Notes: generated by a model not told the origin, from the sequence alone. Positions 36,043-45,246 are shown, counted from the stretch's first letter. The stretch is DNA of 64,000 bases from Anaerolineae bacterium (GCA_022823945.1 JAJEBK010000030.1:117086-181085); one strand, 5' to 3'. Numbers and translations are program-made.

Positions 36043-36714
36043 CTAGCTTGCGCGTTCGGGCGGGATGCTGCCCAGCAAGTTCATGCCCATGCGGCGCAAG
36101 TCGTCTTGATGGTGCACGCGCTGATCGAGGTGTTCAGCCAGCAGCGCCAATGCCAGCCCCAGCAGCAGCGCAATGCCCATCTGCAGTAGCGGACGCAGCC
36201 GCTCGGACATGGATGGCGAAACCGCGCCGATCCAGGGCACATCCAGGATAGAAATATGCGCCGCTTCGCCACGCAGTTGAGGAAAGTAATCGGCATTCCG
36301 CTGCGCCAGCACAACCTGCACCGCATCGGCTATCGTGGCCAGCGCCTCGTGGTCAGGATGGCTCAAGTAGATCACGCCAACCGAACGCGAATTGTCCGCG
36401 GCGATACCCAGCCCGCCCAGCGAATCGACTGCTTCGTCCAGCTGAGCCGCCAGCTCATCACGAAATCGCGAACTGCGCGCCCAGTCGGTGAAAGCGTTTA
36501 CCACCAACTCCGATGCCAGCCAGGTGTCCATGAAGCTATCTTCGATAGAAAGCAGGTCGGGCGGCTGCGCGGCGCTGTAACGGATCTGCAATGTGTATCC
36601 GCGCGGGGCATCGTCCAGCAGAGCCGGCATCGAAAAAGCAACGCCAGCGGCGAAAGGCAGCAATATCAGCCACCAGCGGCGTGCGAGCAGACGAAGTGCG
36701 CTGGCATAGTCCAT
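36043..36714 (-). CDS. Wzz/chain-length-determinant-like membrane protein
   Basis: A 223-residue protein with a transmembrane helix at each end (residues about 13-32 and 178-198) and an extracytoplasmic helical region between, the layout of polysaccharide co-polymerases (Wzz/GumC). The end after helix two is short (HHQDDLRRMGMNLLGSIPPE), like the stub that precedes a kinase domain in fused proteins. It would set chain length or help export of the surface polymer, working with the separate BY-kinase-like protein at 43310. GAGG lies 8 bases before the ATG. Five bases separate it from the glycosyltransferase gene. Confidence 0.75.
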   Translation of the reverse strand: MDYASALRLLARRWWLILLPFAAGVAFSMPALLDDAPRGYTLQIRYSAAQPPDLLSIEDSFMDTWLASELVVNAFTDWARSSRFRDELAAQLDEAVDSLGGLGIAADNSRSVGVIYLSHPDHEALATIADAVQVVLAQRNADYFPQLRGEAAHISILDVPWIGAVSPSMSERLRPLLQMGIALLLGLALALLAEHLDQRVHHQDDLRRMGMNLLGSIPPERAS

Positions 36715-36719
36715 TGCTT

Positions 36720-37865
36720 CTACCTCTTTGCTTTTGCCACCGGATCGTCGTAATGATAGTCGCGATTTTCCCGTTGCGCCGCCCGGGCACCGTCTATGAA
36801 CGCGCTGATTCGCCTGCAAAAAGCGCTGGTATCGAATTGCCGAGCATGGCTGCGAATCTGTTGGGGATTGTAAGCGAAGGCATCGAAATTTCGCCAGACC
36901 GCCTTCAGGCTGTGGGCAGTTAGCTGGTCGAAGAATGCGCCTGTCACGCCTTCAGTGACTGTATCCAGCGCGCCGCCACCTCGGTAGGCGATGACGGGTC
37001 TGCCAGCGGCCTGCGCTTGCACTGGCGTTATGCCGAAGTCTTCCAGGCCCGGGAAGAGCAGCGCGCGACACTGCGCCATCAGCGGCGGCAAATCGGCATC
37101 CGGGACATAGCCCAGAAATTCGACCGTTTCGCCTGCCAGCGATTTCAGGCGCGCCAAATCACGCCCCGATCCGGCAATTTTGAGCGGCAGCCCCAGCTCG
37201 GACGCCGCCCGCACAGCCAGGTCAATGCGCTTATATGGCACAAGGCGCGATACGATCAGGTAATACTCCTGGACATCTCCTGTGGAGCAAGGCTGAAATC
37301 GCGAAGTATCTACAGGCGGGTGAATGATGGACGATTCGCGTTGATAGAATCTGCGAATGCGCGCTTGCACCGCGCTGCTGATGGCGATGAAATGCGAGAC
37401 ACGCTGGGCAGCGGCATAATCCCAGCGGCGCAGCCAAACCATCAGCGGACGCAGCAAATGTTCTGTCAGCTTGCCGAGCCCTTCGCCAGCCAGATATTCG
37501 TCCAACTGCCAGACATAACGCGTCGGCGTCAGACAATAACAGATATGCAGCGCTTGAGGATTGCAGCGAAGCCCATGGCAGAAGCCGCTCTTGTTGCTCA
37601 ATATCACATCATAGTACCGCAACCGCAAGTCGCCCCAAGCCAGCGGATACAGCGGCAGATACATCTGATGACGGCGGTGAATCGCTGGCAGCTTGTCCAG
37701 CCAAAGCGTGCGAATATCCCAATTCCCATAATGCGGCGGCATGACAGTCGGCGCATACATGCTTGTGAAGATCGGGCTGGCTGGATATTGGCGCGCGAGG
37801 ACTTCCAGCACATCTTCTGCGCCACCCATTTGGTTCAGCCAGTCATGCGCCAGCGCGAGCTTCAA
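36720..37865 (-). CDS. Glycosyltransferase group 1 (GT4 family)
   Basis: A 381-residue retaining glycosyltransferase. LAHDWLNQMGGAEDVLEVLA is the N-terminal acceptor-side signature of mannosyltransferase-like GT4 enzymes; the donor half has YYLIVSRLVPYKRIDLAV and the E-x7-E motif FPGLEDFGITPVQAQAAGRP. The TTG at 37865 is chosen because GGAGG lies 8 bases upstream and the family begins at KLALAHDW. The start overlaps the end of rnhB by 23 bases. It acts in the cytosol on a lipid-linked or polymer acceptor, sugar unknown. Confidence 0.9.
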   Translation of the reverse strand: MKLALAHDWLNQMGGAEDVLEVLARQYPASPIFTSMYAPTVMPPHYGNWDIRTLWLDKLPAIHRRHQMYLPLYPLAWGDLRLRYYDVILSNKSGFCHGLRCNPQALHICYCLTPTRYVWQLDEYLAGEGLGKLTEHLLRPLMVWLRRWDYAAAQRVSHFIAISSAVQARIRRFYQRESSIIHPPVDTSRFQPCSTGDVQEYYLIVSRLVPYKRIDLAVRAASELGLPLKIAGSGRDLARLKSLAGETVEFLGYVPDADLPPLMAQCRALLFPGLEDFGITPVQAQAAGRPVIAYRGGGALDTVTEGVTGAFFDQLTAHSLKAVWRNFDAFAYNPQQIRSHARQFDTSAFCRRISAFIDGARAAQRENRDYHYDDPVAKAKR

Positions 37866-38538
37866 GCTGCAGCCCTCCTTGTCGCAGCGCGGCGCGGACC
37901 GGCGCAAAACTCGCCCGATGCGCTGGGCAGGGACCATGTTTTCGCAAGGCGAATAGGTGCGCGCTTGTACCATAGCCTTTGTGCCGGGCGAAACCGTATT
38001 GCGGGTACCTTGCGCCCAGTTGGCGCATTTTTTCATCGCGCCAGACTTTCGCCAAAATGCTGGCGCAGGCGATGCTCAACGAACGCTGGTCGCCTTCGAC
38101 AAGGCTGACTTGCGGCAGCTCGCTGCATTCGGGCAGCAGCATATAATCCAGAAACAGGCAGTCTGCTTTGATGCCGCTGTCGTTCAACGCGGCGAGAGCC
38201 CTGTGCATGGCCAACTGAGTCGCCGCGACGATTCCGCAGCCATCGATTTCCTGCGCGCTGGCTCGTCCGATCGCCCAGGCCAGCGCGATTTGCTTGATTA
38301 TCGCGCTCAGCGATTCGCGTTGAGCGGGCGTCATCTTCTTGCTGTCGCGGGCGCCACGCAGCAGCCGGCTCAGATCGCGCCGCTGCAAGGGCAGGGCAAC
38401 CGCAGCCGCAGCCACTGGCCCAGCCAAGGGACCACGACCTGCTTCGTCAATGCCAACGATGATGTGATAACCGGCGCGCTGATAATGCCGCTCGTGCTGC
38501 AGACTGGCTGTCCCGGCGCGCTTAGTCGGCTCGCGCAT
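37843..38538 (-). CDS. rnhB: Ribonuclease HII
   Basis: A 231-residue enzyme that removes ribonucleotides from DNA-RNA hybrids. The catalytic acids are in VGIDEAGRGPLAGPV (Asp-Glu), LFLDYM (Asp) and SLVEGDQRSLSIACASILAKV (Asp). It has about 30 extra residues before the first strand. AAGG lies 5 bases before the ATG. It sits inside the polysaccharide run, overlapping the upstream glycosyltransferase by 17 bases and the downstream one by 23, so its expression is tied to theirs. Confidence 0.93.
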   Translation of the reverse strand: MREPTKRAGTASLQHERHYQRAGYHIIVGIDEAGRGPLAGPVAAAAVALPLQRRDLSRLLRGARDSKKMTPAQRESLSAIIKQIALAWAIGRASAQEIDGCGIVAATQLAMHRALAALNDSGIKADCLFLDYMLLPECSELPQVSLVEGDQRSLSIACASILAKVWRDEKMRQLGARYPQYGFARHKGYGTSAHLFALRKHGPCPAHRASFAPVRAALRQGGLQLEARAGA

Positions 38539-39259
38539 AATAGCCTTGTTGCCAGTTACGCCGTATCTGCAAGATCTCGCGCAGCATATTGAGCGAATCG
38601 TCCCACAGCCGCATGGTCGAATAGGGATCATAATACCAGGTGATGGGCACTTCCTTGACTGTATAGCCGCGCCGCTGGGCGATAAACAGCAGCTCGACAT
38701 CAAAGCCGATGCCATTCATGCGCTGGACGCCGAAGAGATCTTCAGCGACAGAAGCGCGGAACAATTTGAAGCCGCATTGTGTATCTTCAAAGCTGCGCAA
38801 AGCCGCCAGTTTGATGATCCAGTTGTTGATCCTGCCCATCAAATGACGATAGGTGGGCTCGCCGACTCGGTTGGCACCCGGCGCTTCTCGGCTGGCGATG
38901 ATGATGTCGCAGCCAGTCGTTTGCGGCGGCAAAAAGCGCGCCAGATCGTCTATGCGCATGGACAGATCGGCATCACAGATGAAGCGCCATTCGCCCTGCG
39001 CCGCCAGCATGCCCTGTTTGACCGCCAAGCCCTTGCCGCGTTGCCCGGCTGGCGACTGCAAGGCGCGCACATACGAGAGCGAATCGGCGTGCGCCTGCGC
39101 TACTTCAAAGGTTCGGTCGTGGCTGCCGTTCTCGACAATGACAACTTCAGCATCGTAAGGCTGCCGCTGCAAGAATGCGTCAATCTGCGCCAGGCTGGGT
39201 GGCAGGCGCGCTTCTTCATTGTGCGCTGGGATGACGATGCTGAGGAAAGGTCGGCTCAA
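38522..39259 (-). CDS. Glycosyltransferase family 2, dolichyl-phosphate sugar synthase-like
   Basis: A 245-residue GT2 enzyme. SIVIPAHNEEARLPPSL opens it, FICDADLSMRIDDL carries the metal-binding DxD, and DTQCGFKLFRA with GFDVELLFIAQRRGY is typical of dolichyl-phosphate beta-glucosyltransferase-like proteins that load a sugar onto a polyprenyl phosphate. No transmembrane helices are evident. It ends 17 bases inside rnhB. A 133-bp gap separates it from the next upstream glycosyltransferase; that gap has an AT-flanked palindrome at about 39319 but no gene. Confidence 0.88.
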   Translation of the reverse strand: MSRPFLSIVIPAHNEEARLPPSLAQIDAFLQRQPYDAEVVIVENGSHDRTFEVAQAHADSLSYVRALQSPAGQRGKGLAVKQGMLAAQGEWRFICDADLSMRIDDLARFLPPQTTGCDIIIASREAPGANRVGEPTYRHLMGRINNWIIKLAALRSFEDTQCGFKLFRASVAEDLFGVQRMNGIGFDVELLFIAQRRGYTVKEVPITWYYDPYSTMRLWDDSLNMLREILQIRRNWQQGYYARAD

Positions 39260-39392
39260 GAAACCTTCTCCGCCGCGTTACAAGGCGATTGTCGCTGGAA
39301 CTGCCTTGTCGATGATACGCCAAAAGCCGGCTTTTTTGCAGGCTCTTGGTTGGCAACATGGTTAATCACGGAGATTGCGCCAGCGCCCCGGC

Positions 39393-40343
39393 TCATTTTC
39401 GCGTGAGCAAGCTGTCAATATGTGCATCGCTGACGCGCCGCGTTGACTGGATTTCACGCCGCTTCGCCAAGGTGCCGCGAAGGCTCAGGAGACCTGCCGC
39501 CATGCCACGCAGCCTGGCCCGCGCCGCCTCTCCACGCCAGGCAATCAGCGCATCGAAAAACAGCCTGGCCTGCCGCGCCACGATGCGCCGCCAATACTTC
39601 CGCAGCAGGGCAGACGGCATATTCTTGGCGATCAGCCAGATGCCGTTGCGTCCAGCGTAATAGCTGGCGGTCTTGCCACCTCCAGTTGCCGATAAATGAT
39701 GATAGACGACTGCGCCGGGCGCAAACCACACCGAATAACCAGCCAGCTGCGCGCGCCAGGCGATATCGACATCTTCCAGCAAGAAGAAGAAGTCGTCATC
39801 CAAATAGCCGATCTCTTCCAGCAGGCAGCGCCGATAAACAGCCGCGCCGCCACAAGCCGAAAAGACATAATCGCCACCATCATATTGCCCATGGTCGATC
39901 TCACCAAAACCGCGATTGCCTGCGCTGCCGTCAATGGCGAAAAAATCGCCGGCGGTATGAAATCGCTCGCACTGGTCGTGCAGCAGCATCTTGCATGCGA
40001 TTATGCCGGCTGCCGGCTTCTCATCCAGCGCCTTGATAACTTGCGCAGCCCAGTCGCTTGCTACCTCTGTATCGTTGTTCAGCAGCGCGACAAATTCACC
40101 TGCCGCCTCGCGCATTCCTCGATTGCATGCGCCCGTGAAGCCCTGATTCTGCGGCAACTCGATCAACCGCATTTCCGAGAAGCCTTCCCTCACCAATTGT
40201 TGCGACCCATCGGCGGAGGCGTTGTCGACGATGATGATTTCGATGGCAGGCTGGGTCTGCGCGCGCAGGGAATCGAGGCAGGGGACCAAGTAACGTTTGC
40301 CGTTCCAATTGGGGATGACCACCGACAGGCGCGGCGCAGTCAT
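39393..40343 (-). CDS. Glycosyltransferase family 2 (rhamnosyltransferase-like)
   Basis: A 316-residue GT2 protein: SVVIPNWNGKRYL at the start, IIVDNASADGSQ, FVALLNNDTEV (DxD-like), and the downstream ACGGAAVYRRCLLEEIG and FFLLEDVDIAWRAQLAG motifs with a positively charged C-terminus. The set is typical of rhamnosyl- and related surface-sugar transferases. It directly follows rfbD with a four-base overlap, which supports use of dTDP-rhamnose; that remains inference. Confidence 0.88.
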   Translation of the reverse strand: MTAPRLSVVIPNWNGKRYLVPCLDSLRAQTQPAIEIIIVDNASADGSQQLVREGFSEMRLIELPQNQGFTGACNRGMREAAGEFVALLNNDTEVASDWAAQVIKALDEKPAAGIIACKMLLHDQCERFHTAGDFFAIDGSAGNRGFGEIDHGQYDGGDYVFSACGGAAVYRRCLLEEIGYLDDDFFFLLEDVDIAWRAQLAGYSVWFAPGAVVYHHLSATGGGKTASYYAGRNGIWLIAKNMPSALLRKYWRRIVARQARLFFDALIAWRGEAARARLRGMAAGLLSLRGTLAKRREIQSTRRVSDAHIDSLLTRK

Positions 40344-41185
40344 CCAGGCGCCTCGGCTGCGACAAACTCGCGCACCGCCTCTTGCCAGGGCCGCAGGCGA
40401 ATCCCCAGGCTGGCGGCGGCGATATTCGCCAGTGGCGTGTGTTCAGGCGGACGGGAAGGGCGCTGCCATTGATGGCTGCTGATGCGCGTGATCGCCGTGT
40501 CGGCAAGGCCGGCCTCATCCAGGGCGAACCTCGCCAGCCCCCAGCGGCTGACAGCGCCTTCGTTGACCAGATGATATGTTCCGTACCGATCGCTTTCAAT
40601 CAATGTGCCGATGGCTGCCGCGAGATCATTGGTGGAAGTCGGATTGCTGATTTCGTTCGTGACGACTCGCAATGTGCTGCCACGCCGCGCTGCATGGAGG
40701 ATGGCATGGATGAAATTGTGGCCGCCCGGCGCGAATAGCCAGGCTGTGCGCACAATATAATGTCGCGGATTGACTTGCCCCAGCGCGCGTTCGCCGTACC
40801 ACTTGCCCCAGCCATAAGCGTTAATTGGCTTGGCGGCATCATATTCGTGATACGCGCGCCCTAGCTTGCCATCAAAGACTTCGTTGCTGCTGACATAGAG
40901 CATGGCAATGCCGAGTTGCGCGGTGACGGCGGCGAGGTTTTGCGTACCTACGCCGTTGATTCGCAGCGCCTTTTGTGGATTCAACGCGCAGCCATTCACA
41001 TCGGTATAGGCGGCGGCATGCAGCAACATATCCGGGCGCGCCTCGGCGATCAGCTGTCCGCAAGCCGCGTAATCGGTGATGTCCAATGTGGATCTATCTG
41101 TGCCGATGACATCGTGCCCGGGGCGCAACACTGTTTGCAGCGCGCTACCCAGCTTGCCGCTCGCGCCGGTGATCAGGATTTTCAT
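40340..41185 (-). CDS. rfbD: dTDP-4-dehydrorhamnose reductase
   Basis: A 281-residue extended SDR that makes dTDP-L-rhamnose with NAD(P)H. ITGASGKLGSAL is the cofactor site, HAAAYTDVN the usual RmlD text, and the catalytic YxxxK is YGWGK. It overlaps rfbB upstream and the glycosyltransferase downstream by four bases each, showing tight operon organisation. The epimerase rfbC is absent from the visible cluster. Confidence 0.9.
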   Translation of the reverse strand: MKILITGASGKLGSALQTVLRPGHDVIGTDRSTLDITDYAACGQLIAEARPDMLLHAAAYTDVNGCALNPQKALRINGVGTQNLAAVTAQLGIAMLYVSSNEVFDGKLGRAYHEYDAAKPINAYGWGKWYGERALGQVNPRHYIVRTAWLFAPGGHNFIHAILHAARRGSTLRVVTNEISNPTSTNDLAAAIGTLIESDRYGTYHLVNEGAVSRWGLARFALDEAGLADTAITRISSHQWQRPSRPPEHTPLANIAAASLGIRLRPWQEAVREFVAAEAPG

Positions 41186-42213
41186 GGTGCCGCGGTCGCC
41201 GCTGCCAGCCGGTCGCTATATTGACTTTGATAATAGGCCAGGTATTCGCCCGTTTTGATCTTGCGCCACCACCATTCATTCTCCACATACCAACGCACGG
41301 TCTCCGCCAAGCCTCGCTCAAAGTTGTATTCTCGCTGCCAGCCCAGCGCGCGCGCTTTGGCGGCTGTCATGGCATAGCGCCGGTCGTGGCCCTCGCGGTC
41401 TGGCACATGGCGGATCAACGTTGGCGGCTTGCCCAGCTGCTCGAGTATCTGCCGCGTAACTTCGATATTGTGACGTTGATTTTCGCCAGCCAGGTTGTAG
41501 GCTTCGCCAGTTTTGCCACGGTGCAATATGCAATCGATGCCGCGAGCGTGGTCATCGACATAGAGCCAGTCGCGGATTTGCAAGCCATCGCCATACAAGG
41601 GCAGTGGTCGGTCATCCAGCGCTTCGGTCGTGAAAAAGGGAATCAGCTTTTCCGGGTATTGATAGGGTCCATAGGTGTTGCTGCCGCGCGTTATGACTGT
41701 GTCCATGCCATAAGTAACCTGATAGGCGCGCAGCATCAACTCGCCACCGGCTTTGCTGGCTGCATATGGACTGTTGGGCAGAAAGCGGTCGTCTTCGACA
41801 GACAGCCCCTCGTCAATATCGCCGTAGACCTCGTCAGTAGAGACCTGGCAGAAGCGACCAATGCCGTGCTTTCGCCCTTCGTCCAGCAAGATGTAGGCGC
41901 CGACGACATCGGTGTGGATAAAGGCGTCGGGAGACAGGATGCTGCGGTCTACATGGCTTTCGGCGGCGAAGTTGACGATCGTGTCAATGTTGTGGCGTTG
42001 CAGCGCCTTGTGGACTGCGGCTCGGTCGGCGATATCGCCGCGTTCGAATCGGTAAGTTGGCTCGTCGCTGACGGGCAGCAGGTTGTCGATATTGCCCGCG
42101 TAGGTCAGCTTGTCATAGCAGATGATATTGTAGTCGGGATAAGTCGCGACCATGTGTCGGATGAAGGCGCTGCCGATGAAGCCGGCGCCGCCCGTAACCA
42201 GAATGTTTTTCAT
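41182..42213 (-). CDS. rfbB: dTDP-glucose 4,6-dehydratase
   Basis: A 343-residue extended SDR, second step of dTDP-rhamnose synthesis. VTGGAGFIGSAFIRH is the NAD site, QVSTDEVYGD carries the active Thr-Asp-Glu, and YAASKAGGEL the YxxxK. RDWLYVDDHARGI and RRYAMTAAKA follow as usual. The ATG at 42213 has GGAGG four bases upstream. It lies between rfbA and rfbD. Confidence 0.95.
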   Translation of the reverse strand: MKNILVTGGAGFIGSAFIRHMVATYPDYNIICYDKLTYAGNIDNLLPVSDEPTYRFERGDIADRAAVHKALQRHNIDTIVNFAAESHVDRSILSPDAFIHTDVVGAYILLDEGRKHGIGRFCQVSTDEVYGDIDEGLSVEDDRFLPNSPYAASKAGGELMLRAYQVTYGMDTVITRGSNTYGPYQYPEKLIPFFTTEALDDRPLPLYGDGLQIRDWLYVDDHARGIDCILHRGKTGEAYNLAGENQRHNIEVTRQILEQLGKPPTLIRHVPDREGHDRRYAMTAAKARALGWQREYNFERGLAETVRWYVENEWWWRKIKTGEYLAYYQSQYSDRLAAATAAP

Positions 42214-42230
42214 CGCGCCTCCGCCCCGGC

Positions 42231-43301
42231 TCAGACCCAAATGCTGCTGTGGTCGCCCAGATTCATCTTCGTGCCAGTCGGCTTGCCGGCGCTGCGATTG
42301 ATAGCCGCATTGCGACCGATCAGGCTGTCGCGCAGGGTGGCATCGATGTCGCAGACGCGGCTATTTTCCAAGATGATGCTACGCTCGATCTCGCAATTGC
42401 TGATCTGGCAGCCGTGATAAATGCTCGTGAAAGGACCGATATAACTATTCTCGACGACGCTGTCTTTGCCAATGATGGTTGGTCCGCGCAAGACGCTGTT
42501 GATGATGCGCGCACCAGCCTGCAATGTCACCCGCGCATCGACCAACGAACTATCATCAATCTCGGCGCAATCGGCGATGGACGGCTCGATCTCTTCCAAC
42601 ACATAGCTGTTGGCATCCAGCATGTCGGTGGGTTTGCCCGTGTCGATCCACCAGCCGCGATGCACATGCGGGAAAACGCGGCGGCCGTGGTCGACCAGCC
42701 ACTGGATGGCATCGGTAATCTCATATTCGCCGCGCGCCGAAGGGTCGATGTTCTCCACCGCTTCAAAAATATGTCGGTCGAACATATAGATGCCCACCAG
42801 CGCCAGGTTGCTGGGCGGGTCGGCTGGCTTTTCAATCAACTGTTCAATGCTGCCATCCGCCCGCAGCTTCGCCACGCCATAAGCAGATGGGTTATCTACC
42901 TCCTTCAACACGATCTGGCTATTCCAGTCGCTGCTTGCGAAGTCGCGGATAAGCTGGCTGATGCCGCCCTGGATGACATTGTCGCCCAGAAACATCACAA
43001 AGGGATCATCGCGCAAGAATTCTCGCGAGATTTTGACCGCGTGCGCCAAGCCGTCTGGGCTGTCTTGTTGAATGTAGGTGAGCGACACATCCCATTGCGC
43101 GCCGTCTCCCAGCGCGGAGCGGATTTCCGGCGCGGTATGCCCGACCACGATACCGATTTCGCGCACGCCTGCTTCGCGAATGGCTTCGATGACGCGCACC
43201 AGCACCGGCTTGTTGGCGACCGGGATAAGCTGCTTGGCGCGGGTATAAGTCAGCGGATAGAGCCGTGTGCCCTTGCCGCCACTCAGGATGAGGCCCTTCA
43301 T
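42231..43301 (-). CDS. rfbA: Glucose-1-phosphate thymidylyltransferase, long type
   Basis: A 356-residue nucleotidyltransferase. MKGLILSGGKGTRLYPLTYT is the nucleotide loop, GDNVIQGGI and VEKP-like IEKPADPPS follow. After about residue 240 a left-handed beta-helix (IIGKDSVVENSYIGPFTSIY) extends the protein compared with the 290-residue enterobacterial enzyme, as in the long RfbA group common in Chloroflexota and Actinomycetota. It activates glucose-1-phosphate to dTDP-glucose. ATG 43301 is preferred over a TTG four codons earlier that overlaps the upstream stop. Confidence 0.92.
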   Translation of the reverse strand: MKGLILSGGKGTRLYPLTYTRAKQLIPVANKPVLVRVIEAIREAGVREIGIVVGHTAPEIRSALGDGAQWDVSLTYIQQDSPDGLAHAVKISREFLRDDPFVMFLGDNVIQGGISQLIRDFASSDWNSQIVLKEVDNPSAYGVAKLRADGSIEQLIEKPADPPSNLALVGIYMFDRHIFEAVENIDPSARGEYEITDAIQWLVDHGRRVFPHVHRGWWIDTGKPTDMLDANSYVLEEIEPSIADCAEIDDSSLVDARVTLQAGARIINSVLRGPTIIGKDSVVENSYIGPFTSIYHGCQISNCEIERSIILENSRVCDIDATLRDSLIGRNAAINRSAGKPTGTKMNLGDHSSIWV

Positions 43302-43309
43302 AGGCGCGC

Positions 43310-43963
43310 TCAATAGGTCTCTTGGTTTTCGCGCGGGGCATTCGTCAGCACAGCGCCAACGATGCGCACATGCACGCGTTCCAGCGCTTGACGGGCTTGG
43401 GCGGTATGGTCGCGGCGCGTATCGCCAGCGCGCACAGCCAGCAGCGCCGCATCGAGCTTGATGCCCAACAGCGCCGCGTCGGTGGCTGCCAGCACAGGCG
43501 GGCTGTCAAAGAGCACATAATCCGCTCGCTGTTTGAGCGCGGCGATGATGTCGCCCATGCGTGCTCCGCCGAGCAGGTCGGCCGGGTTGGGTGGCAGCTC
43601 GCCCGTGCAAAGCACTTGCAAGTTGTCAACGGGGCTGTCGTGCAGAGGCGGGTCTTTCAGGGCTGCATCATCGACCATCATTTGGCTGAGGCCGCGCGGA
43701 TTGTCCAAGTCCCAGATCTTGTGCTGCTGTGGCTGGCGCAGATCGGCATCGACCAGGATGGTTCGGTTGCCCCCTTGCGCGAATGTCACTGCCAGGTTGG
43801 CCAGTGTTGCGCTCTTTTGGTCTTCGCGCGCCGCCGAGGTGACCAGCAGGGTGTGGATGGGCTTCTCGACGCTGCTGAACATGAGGTTGGTGCGCAGACT
43901 GCGGTAGGCTTCCGCCGCTGCCGAGCGAGGTTGACTGAGTGTGATAAGCCCGGGCATTGCCAT
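43310..43963 (-). CDS. BY-kinase-like capsular/exopolysaccharide ATPase (CpsD/CapB family) with altered P-loop
   Basis: A 217-residue cytosolic ATPase. The Walker A' segment TILVDADLRQPQQ and Walker B VLFDSPPVLAATDAA match bacterial tyrosine kinases that pair with Wzz-like proteins. The Walker A text is TSAAREDQKSATLANLA, where kinases usually have GEGKST; the lysine and serine remain but both glycines are lost. Only one tyrosine (ENQETY) is at the C-terminus, instead of a Tyr cluster. Activity is therefore doubtful. The start at 43963 follows AGGA. It opens the polysaccharide operon. Function as a regulator of polymer length or export is inferred. Confidence 0.8.
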   Translation of the reverse strand: MAMPGLITLSQPRSAAAEAYRSLRTNLMFSSVEKPIHTLLVTSAAREDQKSATLANLAVTFAQGGNRTILVDADLRQPQQHKIWDLDNPRGLSQMMVDDAALKDPPLHDSPVDNLQVLCTGELPPNPADLLGGARMGDIIAALKQRADYVLFDSPPVLAATDAALLGIKLDAALLAVRAGDTRRDHTAQARQALERVHVRIVGAVLTNAPRENQETY

Positions 43964-44070
43964 GGTTTGTCCTGTATTCTGCGCGGTGCGCCACTTTCGT
44001 CCGCGACATTTTAACGCAGCTGTCAAGTGGGCGGCAGGGTGCAATCGGTTGCCACTGGCAGATACATTTC

Positions 44071-44958
44071 TCAAGCGCGAAAGTCTGAGTCGAGCTCCGC
44101 ATCAAGATCAATATCCAGTTTCTGCAGGCCGCTTGCGTCCAGCCGATCGGCGATCTTGCGCAGGGTTTCGCCCGTATGCGGATGCGCATAATCCGGCGCA
44201 AGGTCAGCCAGGGGCACAGCCACATGCGCATAACGGCTGATCTCGGTATCGGGGATGCGCCAGCGCTTGCTGCCGTATTCGAGCATTTCGTCATTCCAAA
44301 GCGCGATGTCCAGATCGATGGTCCGCGGCGCGTTGACATTAGTTGGGTCGCGCTGACGTTGCAACTTCCTTTCAATGCGGTCGATGACGCGGCGCTTGAA
44401 ATCGAGCGGAGAGCGCAGAGTGTGCGCCTTGACCGCCATATTCAGGAAAGCCGGCTGCTGTGTATCGCCTTGGGGCGGCGTGCGATAAACGGGCGAGGTT
44501 GCCAACACGGTCGTCCAGCTTCGCAGCAGCGCAAGGGCTTCGCGCAGGTTGCGCTCTGGCGCGATATTCGAACCCAGCGAGATATAGGCGATGTTGCGCG
44601 CATAATCGGCGGGCTGCCGCACGATGCGAATGCCGACAGAATCGGAATGCCGCAGGGCGCCCGGTTTCTGTACGCTGACTTCCACATAGGGCGCGCCAAA
44701 AGCAAAAATTGCCAGACAGGCAATCTGCTCAGCCAGTTTCTCGACCAGGGCAAAGCGACGGCTTCTGATGAGATGGATGACAGCTTTGCTGATCGGCTTG
44801 TAATTCAGCGCGTCGGCTGGGTCATCGCTTTCGCCCGCCAGCCGCATCGCGCTGCCCAAGCGCATATTGATGACCACATCCTGCCAACCCTCGAGCTCGT
44901 GCGGGCTGAACCCTATGCGCGCTTGCAAACGCAGATTCTGTAATTCAATGATGTCCAT
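44071..44958 (-). CDS. folBK: Bifunctional dihydroneopterin aldolase / HPPK (FolB-FolK fusion)
   Basis: A 295-residue fusion serving two consecutive folate steps. Residues 1-118 are FolB (MDIIELQNLRLQARIGFSPH, LNYKPISKAVI, VEVSVQKPGAL). From about 120 the FolK domain begins with AYISLGSNIAPERNLREAL and includes SPVYRTPP, FLNMAV and RTIDLDIALW, the pyrophosphokinase signature. folE, the pathway's first step, starts divergently 289 bases away; folP is not seen. Confidence 0.92.
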   Translation of the reverse strand: MDIIELQNLRLQARIGFSPHELEGWQDVVINMRLGSAMRLAGESDDPADALNYKPISKAVIHLIRSRRFALVEKLAEQIACLAIFAFGAPYVEVSVQKPGALRHSDSVGIRIVRQPADYARNIAYISLGSNIAPERNLREALALLRSWTTVLATSPVYRTPPQGDTQQPAFLNMAVKAHTLRSPLDFKRRVIDRIERKLQRQRDPTNVNAPRTIDLDIALWNDEMLEYGSKRWRIPDTEISRYAHVAVPLADLAPDYAHPHTGETLRKIADRLDASGLQKLDIDLDAELDSDFRA

Positions 44959-45001
44959 CGCTGCGCAGTCTGTTCCTCTTGGTCGAATGCTTTGGAAGCC
45001 T

Positions 45002-45103
45002 GCCCCCATCCCCCAGCCCCTTGCCCCCAAAATGAGGGAAGGGGAGCGCTACTGCGTTTTGAAGTCCCTGCCTCTTTATGGGCGAGGGATTTAGGGTGGG
45101 GGC
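45002..45103. repeat. GC-rich inverted-repeat element R2 between folBK and folE
   Basis: Ends are GCCCCCA and TGGGGGC (7-bp perfect terminal repeats). Inside are GAGGGAAGGGGAGCGC and CCTCTTTATGGGCGAGGGAT, which form further hairpins. The architecture resembles R1 but the sequence differs. The 289-bp folBK-folE gap holds this and no gene. Confidence 0.6.
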
Positions 45104-45246
45104 AAATGGTGGCATATCCACGAGTCTAACCAATCCTACCATTACCAACCCCCTAGCATTTTTCCGAAATTGTTGGCATAGTATACACAGACAGGCGGAC
45201 GAGCCATTAGTTTGAGGAGTTCGTTTCACAATCTGAGGACAATTCA

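Noticed and set aside
39310..39335. Rho-independent terminator at the AAAAGCCGGCTTTTTT palindrome
   Set aside because: The palindrome leaves a four-base CCGG loop on only five A/T-rich pairs, so stability is doubtful, and it lies between two co-oriented glycosyltransferase genes.
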